NCBI RefSeq assembly: GCF_003243465.1
Contig: NZ_QFQZ01000001.1
Span: 62,001-126,000, forward strand
Direction of reading: 5' to 3'
DNA from: Caulobacter segnis
GTDB taxonomy: Bacteria > Pseudomonadota > Alphaproteobacteria > Caulobacterales > Caulobacteraceae
Length of the DNA stretch: 64,000 nucleotides
Shown here piece by piece: positions 42,124-53,600 of the stretch. The position numbers were made by a program, and so were the translations under genes. The notes under the pieces are model-generated. The model made no database searches, had not been told where the DNA came from, and saw only the letters and a list, made by a program, of their open reading frames with translations. The first letter of the stretch is position 1. Each line of letters begins with the position of its first letter.

Positions 42124-42680
42124 ACGCCCCGCTCCGCCCGCAGCCGCGTCACCTCGTCCTGCAGCAGGGCCAGACGCTCGGCGTGTTCGCGGCACAGGAC
42201 CATCAGTTCGGCGCTGCGCAGGTCGTCCAGCTTGTCCATCACCCGCATGATCTCCAGCTCGGCCCGCAGGTTGACGGCGTAGTCGTGCTCGGCGGTCAGG
42301 CGATCCTTCGCCGCCTGGCGGTTCTGGCTCATCATGATCACCGGCGCCTGGATGGCCGCCAGGGTCGAGAGCAGCAGATTGAGGAAGATGAACGGATAGG
42401 GGTCGAAGGCCAGGCCTCGGCCGCGCGCAAAGACGTTCCAGCCCATCCATAGGAACAGCGCCAGGGCGAAGCCGCCGATGAAGCCCCAGGAGCCGCCCAC
42501 CGCCGCCACCCGGTCGGCCAGGCGCGTCCAGAACGTGCCCTCCTCGTCCAGCAGCATTCGCGGGTCGGACGGCTGCTCGGCCAGGATCAGGTCGATGACC
42601 CGCTTCTGGACATCGTTGAGCTCGTCATAGGGACGCCCCAGCAGGTCGATGGCGAGCTGGTCGAGATGTTGGCGGGTCAT
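42120..42680 (-). CDS. DUF1003 membrane protein
   Basis: 186 residues with the DUF1003 core: FWTRLADRVAAVGGSWGFI, two spans (about 66-84 and 95-112) with FDPYPFIFLNLLLSTLAAIQAPVIMMSQNRQ, and a C-terminal coiled-coil-like helical tail (about 125-185). Function unknown; some relatives influence cyclic nucleotide or magnesium phenotypes but nothing here supports that. It is translationally coupled to the downstream nitrilase-like gene. Confidence 0.85.
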   Translation of the reverse strand: MTRQHLDQLAIDLLGRPYDELNDVQKRVIDLILAEQPSDPRMLLDEEGTFWTRLADRVAAVGGSWGFIGGFALALFLWMGWNVFARGRGLAFDPYPFIFLNLLLSTLAAIQAPVIMMSQNRQAAKDRLTAEHDYAVNLRAELEIMRVMDKLDDLRSAELMVLCREHAERLALLQDEVTRLRAERGV

Positions 42681-42818
42681 GCGGGGACTCGAGGGCTGAT
42701 CGTGGCGGAATCTTTCCCGCCTATGGCCAAGCCTGGCAAGATCGCGCGACCGCGCCTTGACCCTTTGCGCCGCTCGGCATCTGATCAGCGATAACAAAGA
42801 TATGGGAGGGACGTCGCC

Positions 42819-43619
42819 ATGACCGCCAGCGGTCGCAACAGCATCTTCATCACCGGCGGGGCCAGCGGCATCGGCCTGGCCTGCGCCCAGCGCTTCGCGG
42901 CCGAGGGCTGGTTCGTGGGGCTGGCGGACATCGACCAGGCCGGCCTCAAGGCCGCGCTGGCCAGGATCGGTCCGGCCAACGGCTCGATCCATCCGCTGGA
43001 CGTGCGCGACCGCGAAGGCTGGGAAAACGCCCTGGGCGACTTCGGGCGCGAGACCGGCGGCAAGGCCGACGTGCTGCTGAACAACGCCGGGGTCGCGCGG
43101 TTCGGCGTGCTGGAGGACATGTCCGACGCCGACTGCGACATCCAGGTCGACGTCAACATCAAGGGCGTGATCAACGGCGCGCGGGCCGGGCTGCCCTTGC
43201 TGAAGGCCGCGGGCGGCCGGCTGATCAACGTCGCCTCGTGCGCGGGGCTCTACGGCTCGCCGAAGCTCGCGGTCTATTCCGCCACCAAGTTCGCGGTGCG
43301 GGGCCTATCGGAGGCGCTGGACGTCGAGTACGCCCGCCACGGCGTCAGCGTCGCCTGCGTCATGCCCTGGTTCGTCGAGACGCCGATCCTGAACGCCGGC
43401 GCCTCAGGCACGAACGAGCACATGAGCGACGCTCTGCGCGCGGGCGGCCTTGAGGTCTATCCCGTCGAGGACGCCGCCCAGGTGGTCTGGGAGGCCGCGC
43501 GGGGCAAGGCCCTGCACTACTTCGTCGGCAAGCGGGCCCGGCAGATGCGCTTCGCGACCAGCCACATGCCCGGCGCGGTCAGGAAGCAGCTCCGCTCGCG
43601 GCCCCTACTGTCGACTTGA
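42819..43619 (+). CDS. SDR-family oxidoreductase
   Basis: 266 residues with TGGASGIGLACAQRF, NNAGVARFG and the catalytic Ser140, Tyr153 and Lys157 (AVYSATKFAVRG). The C-terminal region VMPWFVETPIL and the long tail are as in SDRs of unknown substrate common in alphaproteobacteria. GGGAGG precedes the ATG by 9 bases. Its last 41 bases overlap the 3' end of the convergent sleB-like gene. Confidence 0.9.
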   Translation: MTASGRNSIFITGGASGIGLACAQRFAAEGWFVGLADIDQAGLKAALARIGPANGSIHPLDVRDREGWENALGDFGRETGGKADVLLNNAGVARFGVLEDMSDADCDIQVDVNIKGVINGARAGLPLLKAAGGRLINVASCAGLYGSPKLAVYSATKFAVRGLSEALDVEYARHGVSVACVMPWFVETPILNAGASGTNEHMSDALRAGGLEVYPVEDAAQVVWEAARGKALHYFVGKRARQMRFATSHMPGAVRKQLRSRPLLST

Positions 43620-44682
43620 GGCCGTCCAGCGGCGCGCGCTCGGACGAGATCGGGATCGGCTTGGCGACCGCCTTGTCGGCGGCCGGCGCCGAGGCCGGCT
43701 CGGGCACGGTTCCCAGCGGACCGCCCTGCCCCTGGGCCGAGGCCGGCTCGACCCGGGCCACGGCGCTGGCGGCGTAGATCACCGGCGGCTTGCCGTCGGC
43801 GGTCAGGCTGGCGATGTCGGACGGCGCGATGTCGTCGACCGTCGGCAGGTGCGAGGACGCGGCGCTGTGTCGGCCGAAGCGGTAGAAGATGTGCATCCCC
43901 ACCTGGGCCACCCGCAGCAGGCGCGGGCCCCAGCCCGGCGAGACATTGGTGGTGTGGAAGTGCGTGGCTGAGCCGACCTGGTTGGTGATCGCGCCCGACA
44001 GCGCGCGGGCGGCGATCTTCCGGGCCCGGTTCCAGGCCCCAGTGTCACGCGCGTGGCGCATGGAGCCGTCGCAGGCGAAGCTGAACTGGCAGCCGGTGCG
44101 GTTATAGGCGCCCTGGAACACCACGCCGCAGATCGACTTCGGGAAGGCCGGGTGGCGCACGCGGTTCATCACCACCTGGGCCACGGCCGCCTGGCCGCTG
44201 GGGGTCTCGCCGCGCGCTTCGTAGTAGATGGCGTCGGCCAGGCACTCGAGCTCGCGGGAGCTTTCCAGGGCGTTGCCCAACTGGAACGGACCGGCGGCGC
44301 CGAAGCTGGCCCGCAGCATCAGGGGGCCGGTGCGGCCGCTCTGGCCGGGCATCAGGCTGGCGCCGGCGCCTTCAAGGCGGGCGGCCAGTTGGGCCGACTG
44401 GCGATCGCGCTGATCGACGGCGGCGAAAAGGAAAGGATCATGACGCTTGGCCACGGCGAGAGCGCCGGGGTCCATACGCGTAGCCGCGCTGACCATGGCC
44501 GCGTCCGAAAAGCTTCCGGAGGCGCCATCGGCCAAGCGGGCGACGCGGGCGTGGGTCGAGGCCGATTGAGCCAGGCCACCCATAAGGTAAACGCCGCCCA
44601 GGGCCAGACCCGTGATGGATCCGACCAATACGGCGCCGACCAGCCCGCGCGCGTCCGCGCGCGTCTGCGACTTGATATACAA
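43579..44682 (-). CDS. SleB-type cell-wall hydrolase
   Basis: About 367 residues. One membrane span (about 13-37) places the enzyme in the periplasm. The hydrolase domain (about 155-275) has LECLADAIYYEARGE with the catalytic Glu, GQAAVAQVVMNRVRHPAFP, FSFACDG, and ATHFHTTNVSPGW. The C-terminal 100 residues are low-complexity. It probably cleaves peptidoglycan glycan strands. TTG 44682 (AGGA about 10 bases upstream) is a tentative start; GTG 44793 would add 37 Arg/Pro-rich residues without a ribosome site. Confidence 0.8.
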   Translation of the reverse strand: MYIKSQTRADARGLVGAVLVGSITGLALGGVYLMGGLAQSASTHARVARLADGASGSFSDAAMVSAATRMDPGALAVAKRHDPFLFAAVDQRDRQSAQLAARLEGAGASLMPGQSGRTGPLMLRASFGAAGPFQLGNALESSRELECLADAIYYEARGETPSGQAAVAQVVMNRVRHPAFPKSICGVVFQGAYNRTGCQFSFACDGSMRHARDTGAWNRARKIAARALSGAITNQVGSATHFHTTNVSPGWGPRLLRVAQVGMHIFYRFGRHSAASSHLPTVDDIAPSDIASLTADGKPPVIYAASAVARVEPASAQGQGGPLGTVPEPASAPAADKAVAKPIPISSERAPLDGLKSTVGAASGAAS

Positions 44683-45089
44683 AACTCGTGTCCTGCGCGG
44701 CGAGGGCCTCCGGCCCCCCGACAAAAACCGCTTCGAGATCCCCGGAAAAGCACTGTCGGGGAGGCCTTCGAAGCGGGGGATTGGCCGTATCACGACGTGG
44801 CCAAGATCCCGCTGTTAGCGGCTTATGACGTATCGGTGACCATCTCGCAAGCGCTCGGAGCCCTTCGCGGGCCGCCTTGCGCGCACGCGCCGCAGGCTCC
44901 AATCCTTAATGCCTTGAATCCGCGTAAAAAGCTGAAGCGGAGCGATCGGCGATTTTTTTCGCCCCGAAAACCCCCGCGCCGCCTGATTTCCACCTATGGT
45001 GGCGATGACGAGGCGGCGTCTTCCGGCGCGTCGCGGGGGACGCAAAGGGTTAATGCGGAAGCTTAAGCAAAGCCTTCCGCAAGGGAACT
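44683..45089. other. Intergenic region between the HAAS gene and the cell-wall hydrolase gene
   Basis: About 400 bases, if the TTG start of the hydrolase is right. It has a GGCGA-T7-CGCC structure at 44948-44963 and a stem at 45054-45081, listed separately. I see no convincing gene. Confidence 0.5.
45054..45081 (-). terminator. Stem-loop after the HAAS protein gene
   Basis: TGCGGAAG (45054-45061) pairs perfectly with CTTCCGCA (45074-45081), loop 12 nt, starting 9 bases after the stop. On the minus strand it is followed by TTAACCCTTT, a weak T-rich tail, so termination is plausible but not certain. Confidence 0.35.
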
Positions 45090-46061
45090 TCAGCGTCCCC
45101 GCGCGAGGCGCCAGCCGTGCGCCGCGACCTTGACCAGATTGATCGCTGCGGCGACCCACAGGGTGATCTTCAAGGTCATGTCCAGCACGCGCTGCACGTT
45201 GGCGAGGCCCGCCGCGGTGGCGTCCGGCGCGATCACCGTGATCAGCGGCTGGTGAGGCCACAGCACCCAGACCAGGGCCACGCCGCCGACCGCCCCGGCG
45301 ATCTCGGCGAGGTCCCGCGCCGCGGTCCAGCCCGGGCGAAGCACCAGGAACAGCGACGAGACCCCCTGCAGGATCGCCAGGGCCAGGACCGGCCAATAGA
45401 GCTCTCGCAGCAGCGGCGTGACCGCCAGCGTCATGTCGCCCTGGCCGGCGTGGATCACCGACCCGATCGGAAACGCGACCATTCCGGTCCACCAGGCGAT
45501 GAACAGGCCGGTGGCGGCCAGCTCGAACAGACCGTCAAAGCGGCTCTTGGCGAACCAGTCCTGGCTCTTGGGGGCGCGCGGCAGCTCGCTGACCTTCCAG
45601 CGGCTGAGGTCGCCCAGCTTGATCCAGCCGCGCTCGACCGCCGCCGCGACAAGGGTGGCCGCGCCGATCAGGCAAAGGGCGGTCGGAATGAAGTCGGTGA
45701 CGGCGCGCAACACCAGCCGCACGTCGCCATGGTCGACCATCACCGCCAGGATCGTCGGGATCGCGGCGGCGAAGGCGGCGACGGCCAGCAGGGCCTTCAC
45801 CCCGAACAGCCAGAACGGATAGATTTCCGGCCCCACCAGGCCTCGCCCCGGGCCATAGCGGCCCGCCACCGCGATCGGGTGGCCGATCTCGCGAAGCAGG
45901 TCCTCCAGCTCGCGCCGGTCGAGGGGGCGGCCGCGCTGGACCTCCAGGTCCTCGACGCGGTTCAGGATCAGGTCGCGCAGCTCGGCGACGATGTCGTCGC
46001 GGGAGGCCTTGGGCAGCAGGGCGGAGACGGCGCCCAGGTAACGATCCACCAGATCGCTCAT
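45090..46061 (-). CDS. HAAS-domain membrane protein (PadR partner)
   Basis: 323 residues: an N-terminal HAAS-like helical domain (MSDLVDRYLGAVSALLPKAS through ELEDLLREIGHPIAVAGRYG) and about six to seven membrane spans. Such proteins (DUF1700-like) are typically encoded next to a PadR regulator, thought to act as its signalling partner. ATG 46061 has AAGGA 9 bases upstream; a GTG at 46097 overlapping the padR stop (GTGA) would add 12 residues. Transport or sensing role unknown. Confidence 0.8.
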   Translation of the reverse strand: MSDLVDRYLGAVSALLPKASRDDIVAELRDLILNRVEDLEVQRGRPLDRRELEDLLREIGHPIAVAGRYGPGRGLVGPEIYPFWLFGVKALLAVAAFAAAIPTILAVMVDHGDVRLVLRAVTDFIPTALCLIGAATLVAAAVERGWIKLGDLSRWKVSELPRAPKSQDWFAKSRFDGLFELAATGLFIAWWTGMVAFPIGSVIHAGQGDMTLAVTPLLRELYWPVLALAILQGVSSLFLVLRPGWTAARDLAEIAGAVGGVALVWVLWPHQPLITVIAPDATAAGLANVQRVLDMTLKITLWVAAAINLVKVAAHGWRLARGR

Positions 46062-46093
46062 GTCATAGGGTCCTTCGGTGAGGGTGGCCGCGC

Positions 46094-46423
46094 TCACAGC
46101 AGCGGCTCCAAGGCGGCGTTGATCGCGCGCCACTCGTCGGCGAGGCGGGCCAGCACGGCCCGGCCCTCGTCCGACAGCTGGTAGAAACGCTTCTTGCGCT
46201 TGTCTTCCTCGCGCCATTCGCTGGCCAGCAGCCCCTGGGCCTCCAGCCGGCGAAGCATGGGATAGAGCGCGCCTTCGTCGATCTCGACGCCCACCGACGA
46301 GAGGGCCTGGCGCAGGCTGTAGCCGTAGCGCTCCTCCCGCAGCTGGGCGAGGACGGCGAGGATCAGCGTCCCCCGCCGCAGCTCCTGGCGGAGCGATTCA
46401 AAGATGTCCGTATCGGTCGGCAT
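46094..46423 (-). CDS. PadR-family transcriptional regulator
   Basis: 109 residues with the winged helix of PadR: ESLRQELRRGTLILAVLAQL, YGYSLRQALSSVGVEIDEGA, LYPMLRRLEAQGLLASEW, then a dimerisation helix. ATG 46423 is preferred; the longer frame runs through the operator. The promoter region has a 27-bp perfect palindrome 34 bases upstream, a probable autoregulatory site. The downstream HAAS protein gene is in the same unit. Confidence 0.9.
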   Translation of the reverse strand: MPTDTDIFESLRQELRRGTLILAVLAQLREERYGYSLRQALSSVGVEIDEGALYPMLRRLEAQGLLASEWREEDKRKKRFYQLSDEGRAVLARLADEWRAINAALEPLL

Positions 46424-46456
46424 GAACGTGTGCGCCACATAGTGTGCATCACATGG

Positions 46457-46483
46457 TGTGTGACATACACTGTATGTCACACA
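46457..46483. promoter_or_regulatory. 27-bp perfect palindrome, probable PadR operator
   Basis: Arms TGTGTGACATACA and its exact complement around one central base, in the divergent region between padR and the DUF1810 gene. PadR proteins bind palindromes with ATGT/ACAT half-sites, seen here. A more degenerate CACAT/ATGTG cluster lies at 46436-46454. Confidence 0.75.
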
Positions 46484-46566
46484 GTATGAGAAGGAGTCAA
46501 TGGCGTAACGTGGATCGCTCGGCGGCGGCGCGTATTCTCCAGACGACACCTTGTCGGGAGACGCCC

Positions 46567-46989
46567 ATGGCCGACCTTACCCGCTTCGTCGAGGCCCAGG
46601 CCGAGACCCACGAGACCGCCCTTCGCGAACTCCGGCGCGGACGAAAACAGAGCCACTGGATGTGGTTCATCTTCCCGCAGATCCAGGGCCTGGGCGCGAG
46701 CCCGACGGCTCGCGTCTACGCGATCGCCGACCTGGCCGAGGCGCGCGCCTACCTCGCCCACCCGGTGCTCGGCCCCCGCCTGATGGAGGTCGTGGCGGCC
46801 ATCAACGCCCTGCCCGGCGCCGACGCCCACGCCGTGTTCGGCTCGCCCGACGACCTGAAGCTGCGCTCCAGCCTGACCCTGTTCCAGGCCGCCGCGCCGG
46901 ACGAGCCGGCGTTCGGCCAGGCGCTGGCCAAGTACTTCGGCGAGGTCCCCGATCCCCGGACGCTGGAACGACTTGCGGCCGAACCGTAG
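46567..46989 (+). CDS. DUF1810 protein
   Basis: 140 residues with the DUF1810 pattern: FVEAQAETHETALRELRRGR, HWMWFIFPQIQGLG, YAIADLAEARAYLAHPVLGPRL and SPDDLKLRSSLTLF. Function unknown; the fold is related to NADAR/YbiA proteins by some accounts. GGGAG precedes ATG 46567. It is divergent from padR and may be under the same palindrome. Confidence 0.85.
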   Translation: MADLTRFVEAQAETHETALRELRRGRKQSHWMWFIFPQIQGLGASPTARVYAIADLAEARAYLAHPVLGPRLMEVVAAINALPGADAHAVFGSPDDLKLRSSLTLFQAAAPDEPAFGQALAKYFGEVPDPRTLERLAAEP

Positions 46990-47066
46990 GTAGCCGTCCC
47001 GACTTCGAACACGCCGCGGCCGGCGTAGTATCGCGGCCCGAGAGCCGAGCCTCCGGGGAGAACGCC

Positions 47067-48101
47067 ATGGACACGATGATGAAGGCCGCCGTGGTGCGCG
47101 CCTTTGGCCAGCCGCTGGTGATCGAGGATCGCCCCCGGCCCAAGCCCGGACGCGGCCAGGTGCTGGTGAAGATCGCCGCCTGCGGCGTCTGCCACACCGA
47201 CCTGCACGCCGCCCACGGCGACTGGCCGATCAAGCCGTCCCTGCCGTTCGTTCCCGGCCACGAAGGGGTCGGCGCCGTCGTCGAGCTGGGCGAGGACGTC
47301 GAGCACCTGAAGATCGGCGACCGGGTGGGCGTGCCCTGGCTGCACACCGCCTGCGGCCGCTGCGTCCACTGCCTGGCCGGCTGGGAGACGCTCTGCGAGA
47401 AGCAGCAGAATACCGGCTATTCGGTCGACGGGGGCTTCGCCGAATACGTGCTGGCCGACGCGGATTATGTCGGGCTGATCCCGGCCAACCTGTCCTATGT
47501 CGAGGCCGCGCCGATCCTGTGCGCCGGGGTCACGGTCTATAAGGGCCTGAAGGTGCTGGACGCCAAGCCGGGCGACTGGGTGGCGATCTCCGGCGTCGGG
47601 GGCCTCGGGCACCTGGCCGTGCAGTACGCCAAGGCCATGGGCTTCAAGGTCGCCGCCGTCGACGTCGCCGAGGACAAGCTGGCCCTGGCCCGCGCGCTGG
47701 GCGCCGAGCTGACGGTGGACGCCAGCCGCGAGGACCCGGCCGCCGTCTTCCAGGCCAAGGTCGGCGGCGTGCAGGGCGTGCTGGTCACGGCCGTCTCGCG
47801 GACCGCCTTCAGCCAGGCGCTCGGCATGGTCCGGCGCGGCGGGACGGTGTCGCTGAACGGCCTGCCGCCCGGCGACTTCCCGCTGTCGATCTTCGACACC
47901 GTGCTGCGCGGGATCACCGTGCGCGGCTCGATCGTCGGCACGCGGCTGGACCTGCAGGAAGCCCTGGCCTTCGCCGCCGACGGCCGGGTCAAGGCCACGG
48001 TCTCGACCGAGGGCCTGGGCGCGATCAACGCCATCTTCGATCGCCTGGAGAAGGGCGGGATCGAGGGGCGCGTGGTGCTGGACTTCGAGGCCGCCCCGTG
48101 A
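47067..48101 (+). CDS. Zinc-dependent alcohol dehydrogenase (AdhP-like)
   Basis: 344 residues of the MDR family. Catalytic zinc ligands Cys42 (CGVCHTD) and His65-Glu66 (PGHEGVG); structural zinc cysteines 96, 99, 102 and 110 (CGRCVHCLAGWETLC); NAD motif SGVGGLGHLAVQYAKAMG. It oxidises primary alcohols such as ethanol or reduces aldehydes with NAD(H). The cytochrome c gene begins in its stop codon (GTGA). GGGGAG precedes the ATG. Confidence 0.93.
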   Translation: MDTMMKAAVVRAFGQPLVIEDRPRPKPGRGQVLVKIAACGVCHTDLHAAHGDWPIKPSLPFVPGHEGVGAVVELGEDVEHLKIGDRVGVPWLHTACGRCVHCLAGWETLCEKQQNTGYSVDGGFAEYVLADADYVGLIPANLSYVEAAPILCAGVTVYKGLKVLDAKPGDWVAISGVGGLGHLAVQYAKAMGFKVAAVDVAEDKLALARALGAELTVDASREDPAAVFQAKVGGVQGVLVTAVSRTAFSQALGMVRRGGTVSLNGLPPGDFPLSIFDTVLRGITVRGSIVGTRLDLQEALAFAADGRVKATVSTEGLGAINAIFDRLEKGGIEGRVVLDFEAAP

Positions 48102-48445
48102 AGATCGCCCTGCTGGCGATCGGCCTGACGCTGGCGGCCTCGCCCGCCGTCGGCCAGGCCTCGGCCGAGAACGGCGAGCGGATCGCCCAGCGCGCCTGCG
48201 GCGGGTGCCACGCGGTGCGGGGGAGCAGGAGCCCCCTGCCCGACGCGCCGCCGTTCGCGCGGCTGCACGCGCGCTATCGCCAGGGCGGCCTCGACGCCCT
48301 GCTCGACGAAGGCATGCTGGCCCCGCCGCAGCCGCCGGAGGAAGGCTCGCCCCGCACCCATCCGCGCATGCCGATGGCCAGGCTCGACGATGACCAGCGC
48401 GCGGACCTGAAGGCCTATCTGAAGAGCCTGGAGCCGAAGCGGTAG
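48098..48445 (+). CDS. Small exported cytochrome c
   Basis: 115 residues: signal peptide (about 1-22) and one class I haem-binding motif CGGCH (34-38); a Met in the RMPMARL segment is a candidate sixth ligand. Periplasmic monohaem electron carrier. The GTG start overlaps the alcohol dehydrogenase stop by 4 bases. An NAD-dependent dehydrogenase does not need a cytochrome, so the coupling may reflect shared expression rather than electron transfer. Confidence 0.87.
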   Translation: MKIALLAIGLTLAASPAVGQASAENGERIAQRACGGCHAVRGSRSPLPDAPPFARLHARYRQGGLDALLDEGMLAPPQPPEEGSPRTHPRMPMARLDDDQRADLKAYLKSLEPKR

Positions 48446-48454
48446 GGCGGCGCC

Positions 48455-50560
<2,106 letters not shown>

Positions 50561-50693
50561 GCGTTTCGCTCCTGGCCCGTGCTCATCGGCAACGCCGCAA
50601 CCCTTTCCGTCACGGAGGGCAGCTTATGGCCGAACGCCCCGCGACCGCCAGCCACGTCGCGCGGCCGGGCGCGTTTTCGCCGACCGACCCGCC

Positions 50694-53600
50694 TCAGGGC
50701 TTGAGCCCCCATTCGGCGAAGCGGGTCTCGACCTCGGCGTCCAGGCCGCGCGCCGCCACCAGATCGGCCTCGGCGCCCGCCCGATCGCCGAGGCTCAAGC
50801 GGGTCAGGCCGCGCCCGAACAACGACGCGCCTTGCTTGGGCGCCAGCTTCAGGGCCTGGTCGTAATCGCGAAGCGCGGCGTCGAACCGGGCGGCCCGGAA
50901 GTTGACCAGGGCCCGGCTGTCCAGCGCCGCAGCCAGGTCCGGCCGCAGCGCCAGCGCCTGGTCGCAGTCGGCCCGCGCCTTGTCGAGCTCGCGGTTGCGC
51001 GTCGCCCGCAGCCAGCAGCGGCCGTTCAGCAGGGTCACGTTCTTCGGATCCTGGCTCAGGGCCGCGTCGAACATCGCCAAGGCCTCGTCCGTGCGCCCCA
51101 TCTGGTCCAGCACATCGGCGCGCGAGGCCTGCAGGCCGGCGCTCAGCGGGTCGATGCGGATGGCCTCGGTCGTCAGGACGAGCGCGGCCTCGGGTTGCTT
51201 TAGCCGAAGCTGCATCGCCGCGACGGTCGACAGCACCTCGACATTGTTCGGCTCCAGGGCCTGGGCCGCCAGACCGCGCTTCAGGGCGCCAGCCGGATCC
51301 TTCCGCCCGAACAGAGCCCGCCCCTCCGCCAGCACGGCGTCGGCGCTTTTGGGATCCAGAGCCTGCGCCTGGCGCGCGGTCGCCAGGGCGGCGTCGTACT
51401 TTTCGCGAGCGAGCTGGGTCCTGGCCAGGACGAGCAGGACTTCGGGATCCTTTGGCGACTTGGCCGCCGCGGCCACGGCGACGGCCTCGGCCTCCTCGCG
51501 CCGATCCGACGCCCACAGCACGTCCACCCGCATGCCCAGCCACGCCGTCGAGGCGCCGGGCAGCCGCGCCTCGGCCTGGTCGAGCAGCTTCAGCGCCTGG
51601 GGGTAGGCCTTCCGCGCCATCGCCGTCTGGACCAGGCCGGCATAGGCGCCGCGCTCGAAGTCCGGCGACTTCAGCGCCGTGCGGAAGGCCGCCTCGGCGG
51701 CGTCGTAGCGGCGCTCCCCCAGGGCCTGGAAGCCCTCGCCCACCGGATCGGCGCCCGGGGTCTTGTCGTTGACGATCTCGACGACATAGCCGCCGAACGC
51801 CTGGAAACCCCGCCGCGCCTTCTCCTGGCTGGCCTTGGCGTCCTCGGCGGTGATCTCGGGCCCCACCGCGCGGGAGCTGCGCATCAACAGCACCTGATTG
51901 TCGCGGAGGTAGGCGGCGCGCGTCACGTCGTAGCCGCCGAGCGTCTGCTTCACGAACATGCCGCTGAGCCGATAGCGATCGGTCTTGGGCAGGGTGGCGT
52001 AGACCACCGTCCGGTCGAAATAGGGATAGTTGATGGCGTAGGGCGCGGTCTGGTCCTGCTCGGAGTCGCGCTCGTAGCCGGGGGCGAACAGCTCCGAGAT
52101 CGGCAGCGGCCACAGCTGGCCCAGCCGCGGATCGTTGACCAGGTTCAGCTTGCCGGACCCGGTCGCGCGCATCGTCAGCTCGGCCTTGGGCGCGTCGTAG
52201 GACCAGTCCGCCGTCTCGAAATCCACCCAGCCCAGCATCTTGCCCCAGCCTCGGCGCAGCCCGCGCGAGACATCGTCACGGGGCTGGCTGGCGAAGGTCC
52301 GCGCCGACGAAATGGCCTGGTCCCCGCGCAGGATGGCTTCGACCGTCACCTTGGCCGGCGTTTCGAGGCCGGCGGCGGCGTCGATCCGCACCACGGTGCT
52401 GTCCTGGGCCAGCATCAGCGGCTTGGGCGTCAGGCGCTCCAGCGTCGCGGCCTTGGCGCGGACGGGCAGCGCCCAGCCGTAGGCGGGGACCTGGAGGTTG
52501 GCCAGGGCCTCGTCGCCCTGGCGGGTGCCGTCCAGCCAGTAGACCTCGTCGCCGATCGTCGCCCGCACGATGACATGGTCGAACCGCGCCAGGCTGGGCA
52601 GGCGCTGCTCCATGCCATCGCCCCAGCCGTCGCTGTTGACCAGGGCGGCCTCGGCCGGAATATCGAGCGCCTTCAGCAGCGCCATCAGCAGGGCGGTCTT
52701 GGCCTTGCAGTCCCCGAACCGCCGCGTCCAGGTCTCGTCGGCGGCGGCGGGCGCATAGGCCCCCGCGCCCATGCCGATATAGACATAGCGCACCTGGGTC
52801 TCGACCAGCTTCAGGGCCAGGGTGGCGCGAACCAGCGGATCGGGGCTGGCGGCGCGGATGCGCTCCACCTCGGCCAGCAGCGGCGAGTTGGGCTTCAGCG
52901 TCCCAGCCGTCGCGTACAGGCCGGCGAGCAGGGCCGAGACCTCGCTCCAGTCCGAAAGCTGGGTCCATTCGATCGTGCCGGCCTGGGCGTAGCGCATCGG
53001 CGCGCCGACCGGCAGGCGGCGGTGCTTCAGGTTGCTGGCGTCGACGAGCAGTTCGCTGCCCGTGGCCGTCTCGGTGACGGTCGTCTTCGGAAAGCCCTCG
53101 GTCGTGCGCCAGCGCAGCGGCGCGCCCTTGGGCCACAGCAGCCGGATGCGCATCCGGCCGACCGTCCCGCTCGCCTGCAGGGCCGTCGTCGAGTCGAAGC
53201 GGCCGCTGCCGAGGGGATCGCGATAGCGGCGGCTGACCTGGACGTCGACGATGTCGCCGACCCGCAGGTCCTTCAGCTGCAGCGTCGCCGTCAGCTGGCC
53301 GTTCAGCATCGCCGATTCGAGATTGGTCTCGCGTCGCAGGACCTCGAACTTCTCGCTCTTGAGGACGTCGATGACCTTGCCGTCGCGAATGATCGCCACG
53401 CGGTTGACCGTGACCCGCTCGGTCTCGGGGTCCCAGTCCTCGACGATGGAGCCGAGGTCGTCGAGCCCCTGTTCGGAGATCACCTTCGAGGCGGTCCGCA
53501 GGGTTGTCTCGCCATAAAGGCCGTCATAGCGGGTCTGCTCGTCATAGAGGACCAGCGACGACGCGGCGCCGGGCTCGGCTTCCGGCGGCGGGGGCAGGTC

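Noticed and set aside
44948..44963. GGCGA-T7-CGCC structure as a terminator
   Set aside because: The T-run is inside the loop, not after the stem, so it does not fit an intrinsic terminator on either strand.
45051..45067. TTAA-N9-TTAA resembling a CtrA site
   Set aside because: The spacer must be 7 bases; this is the loop side of a stem after the HAAS gene.
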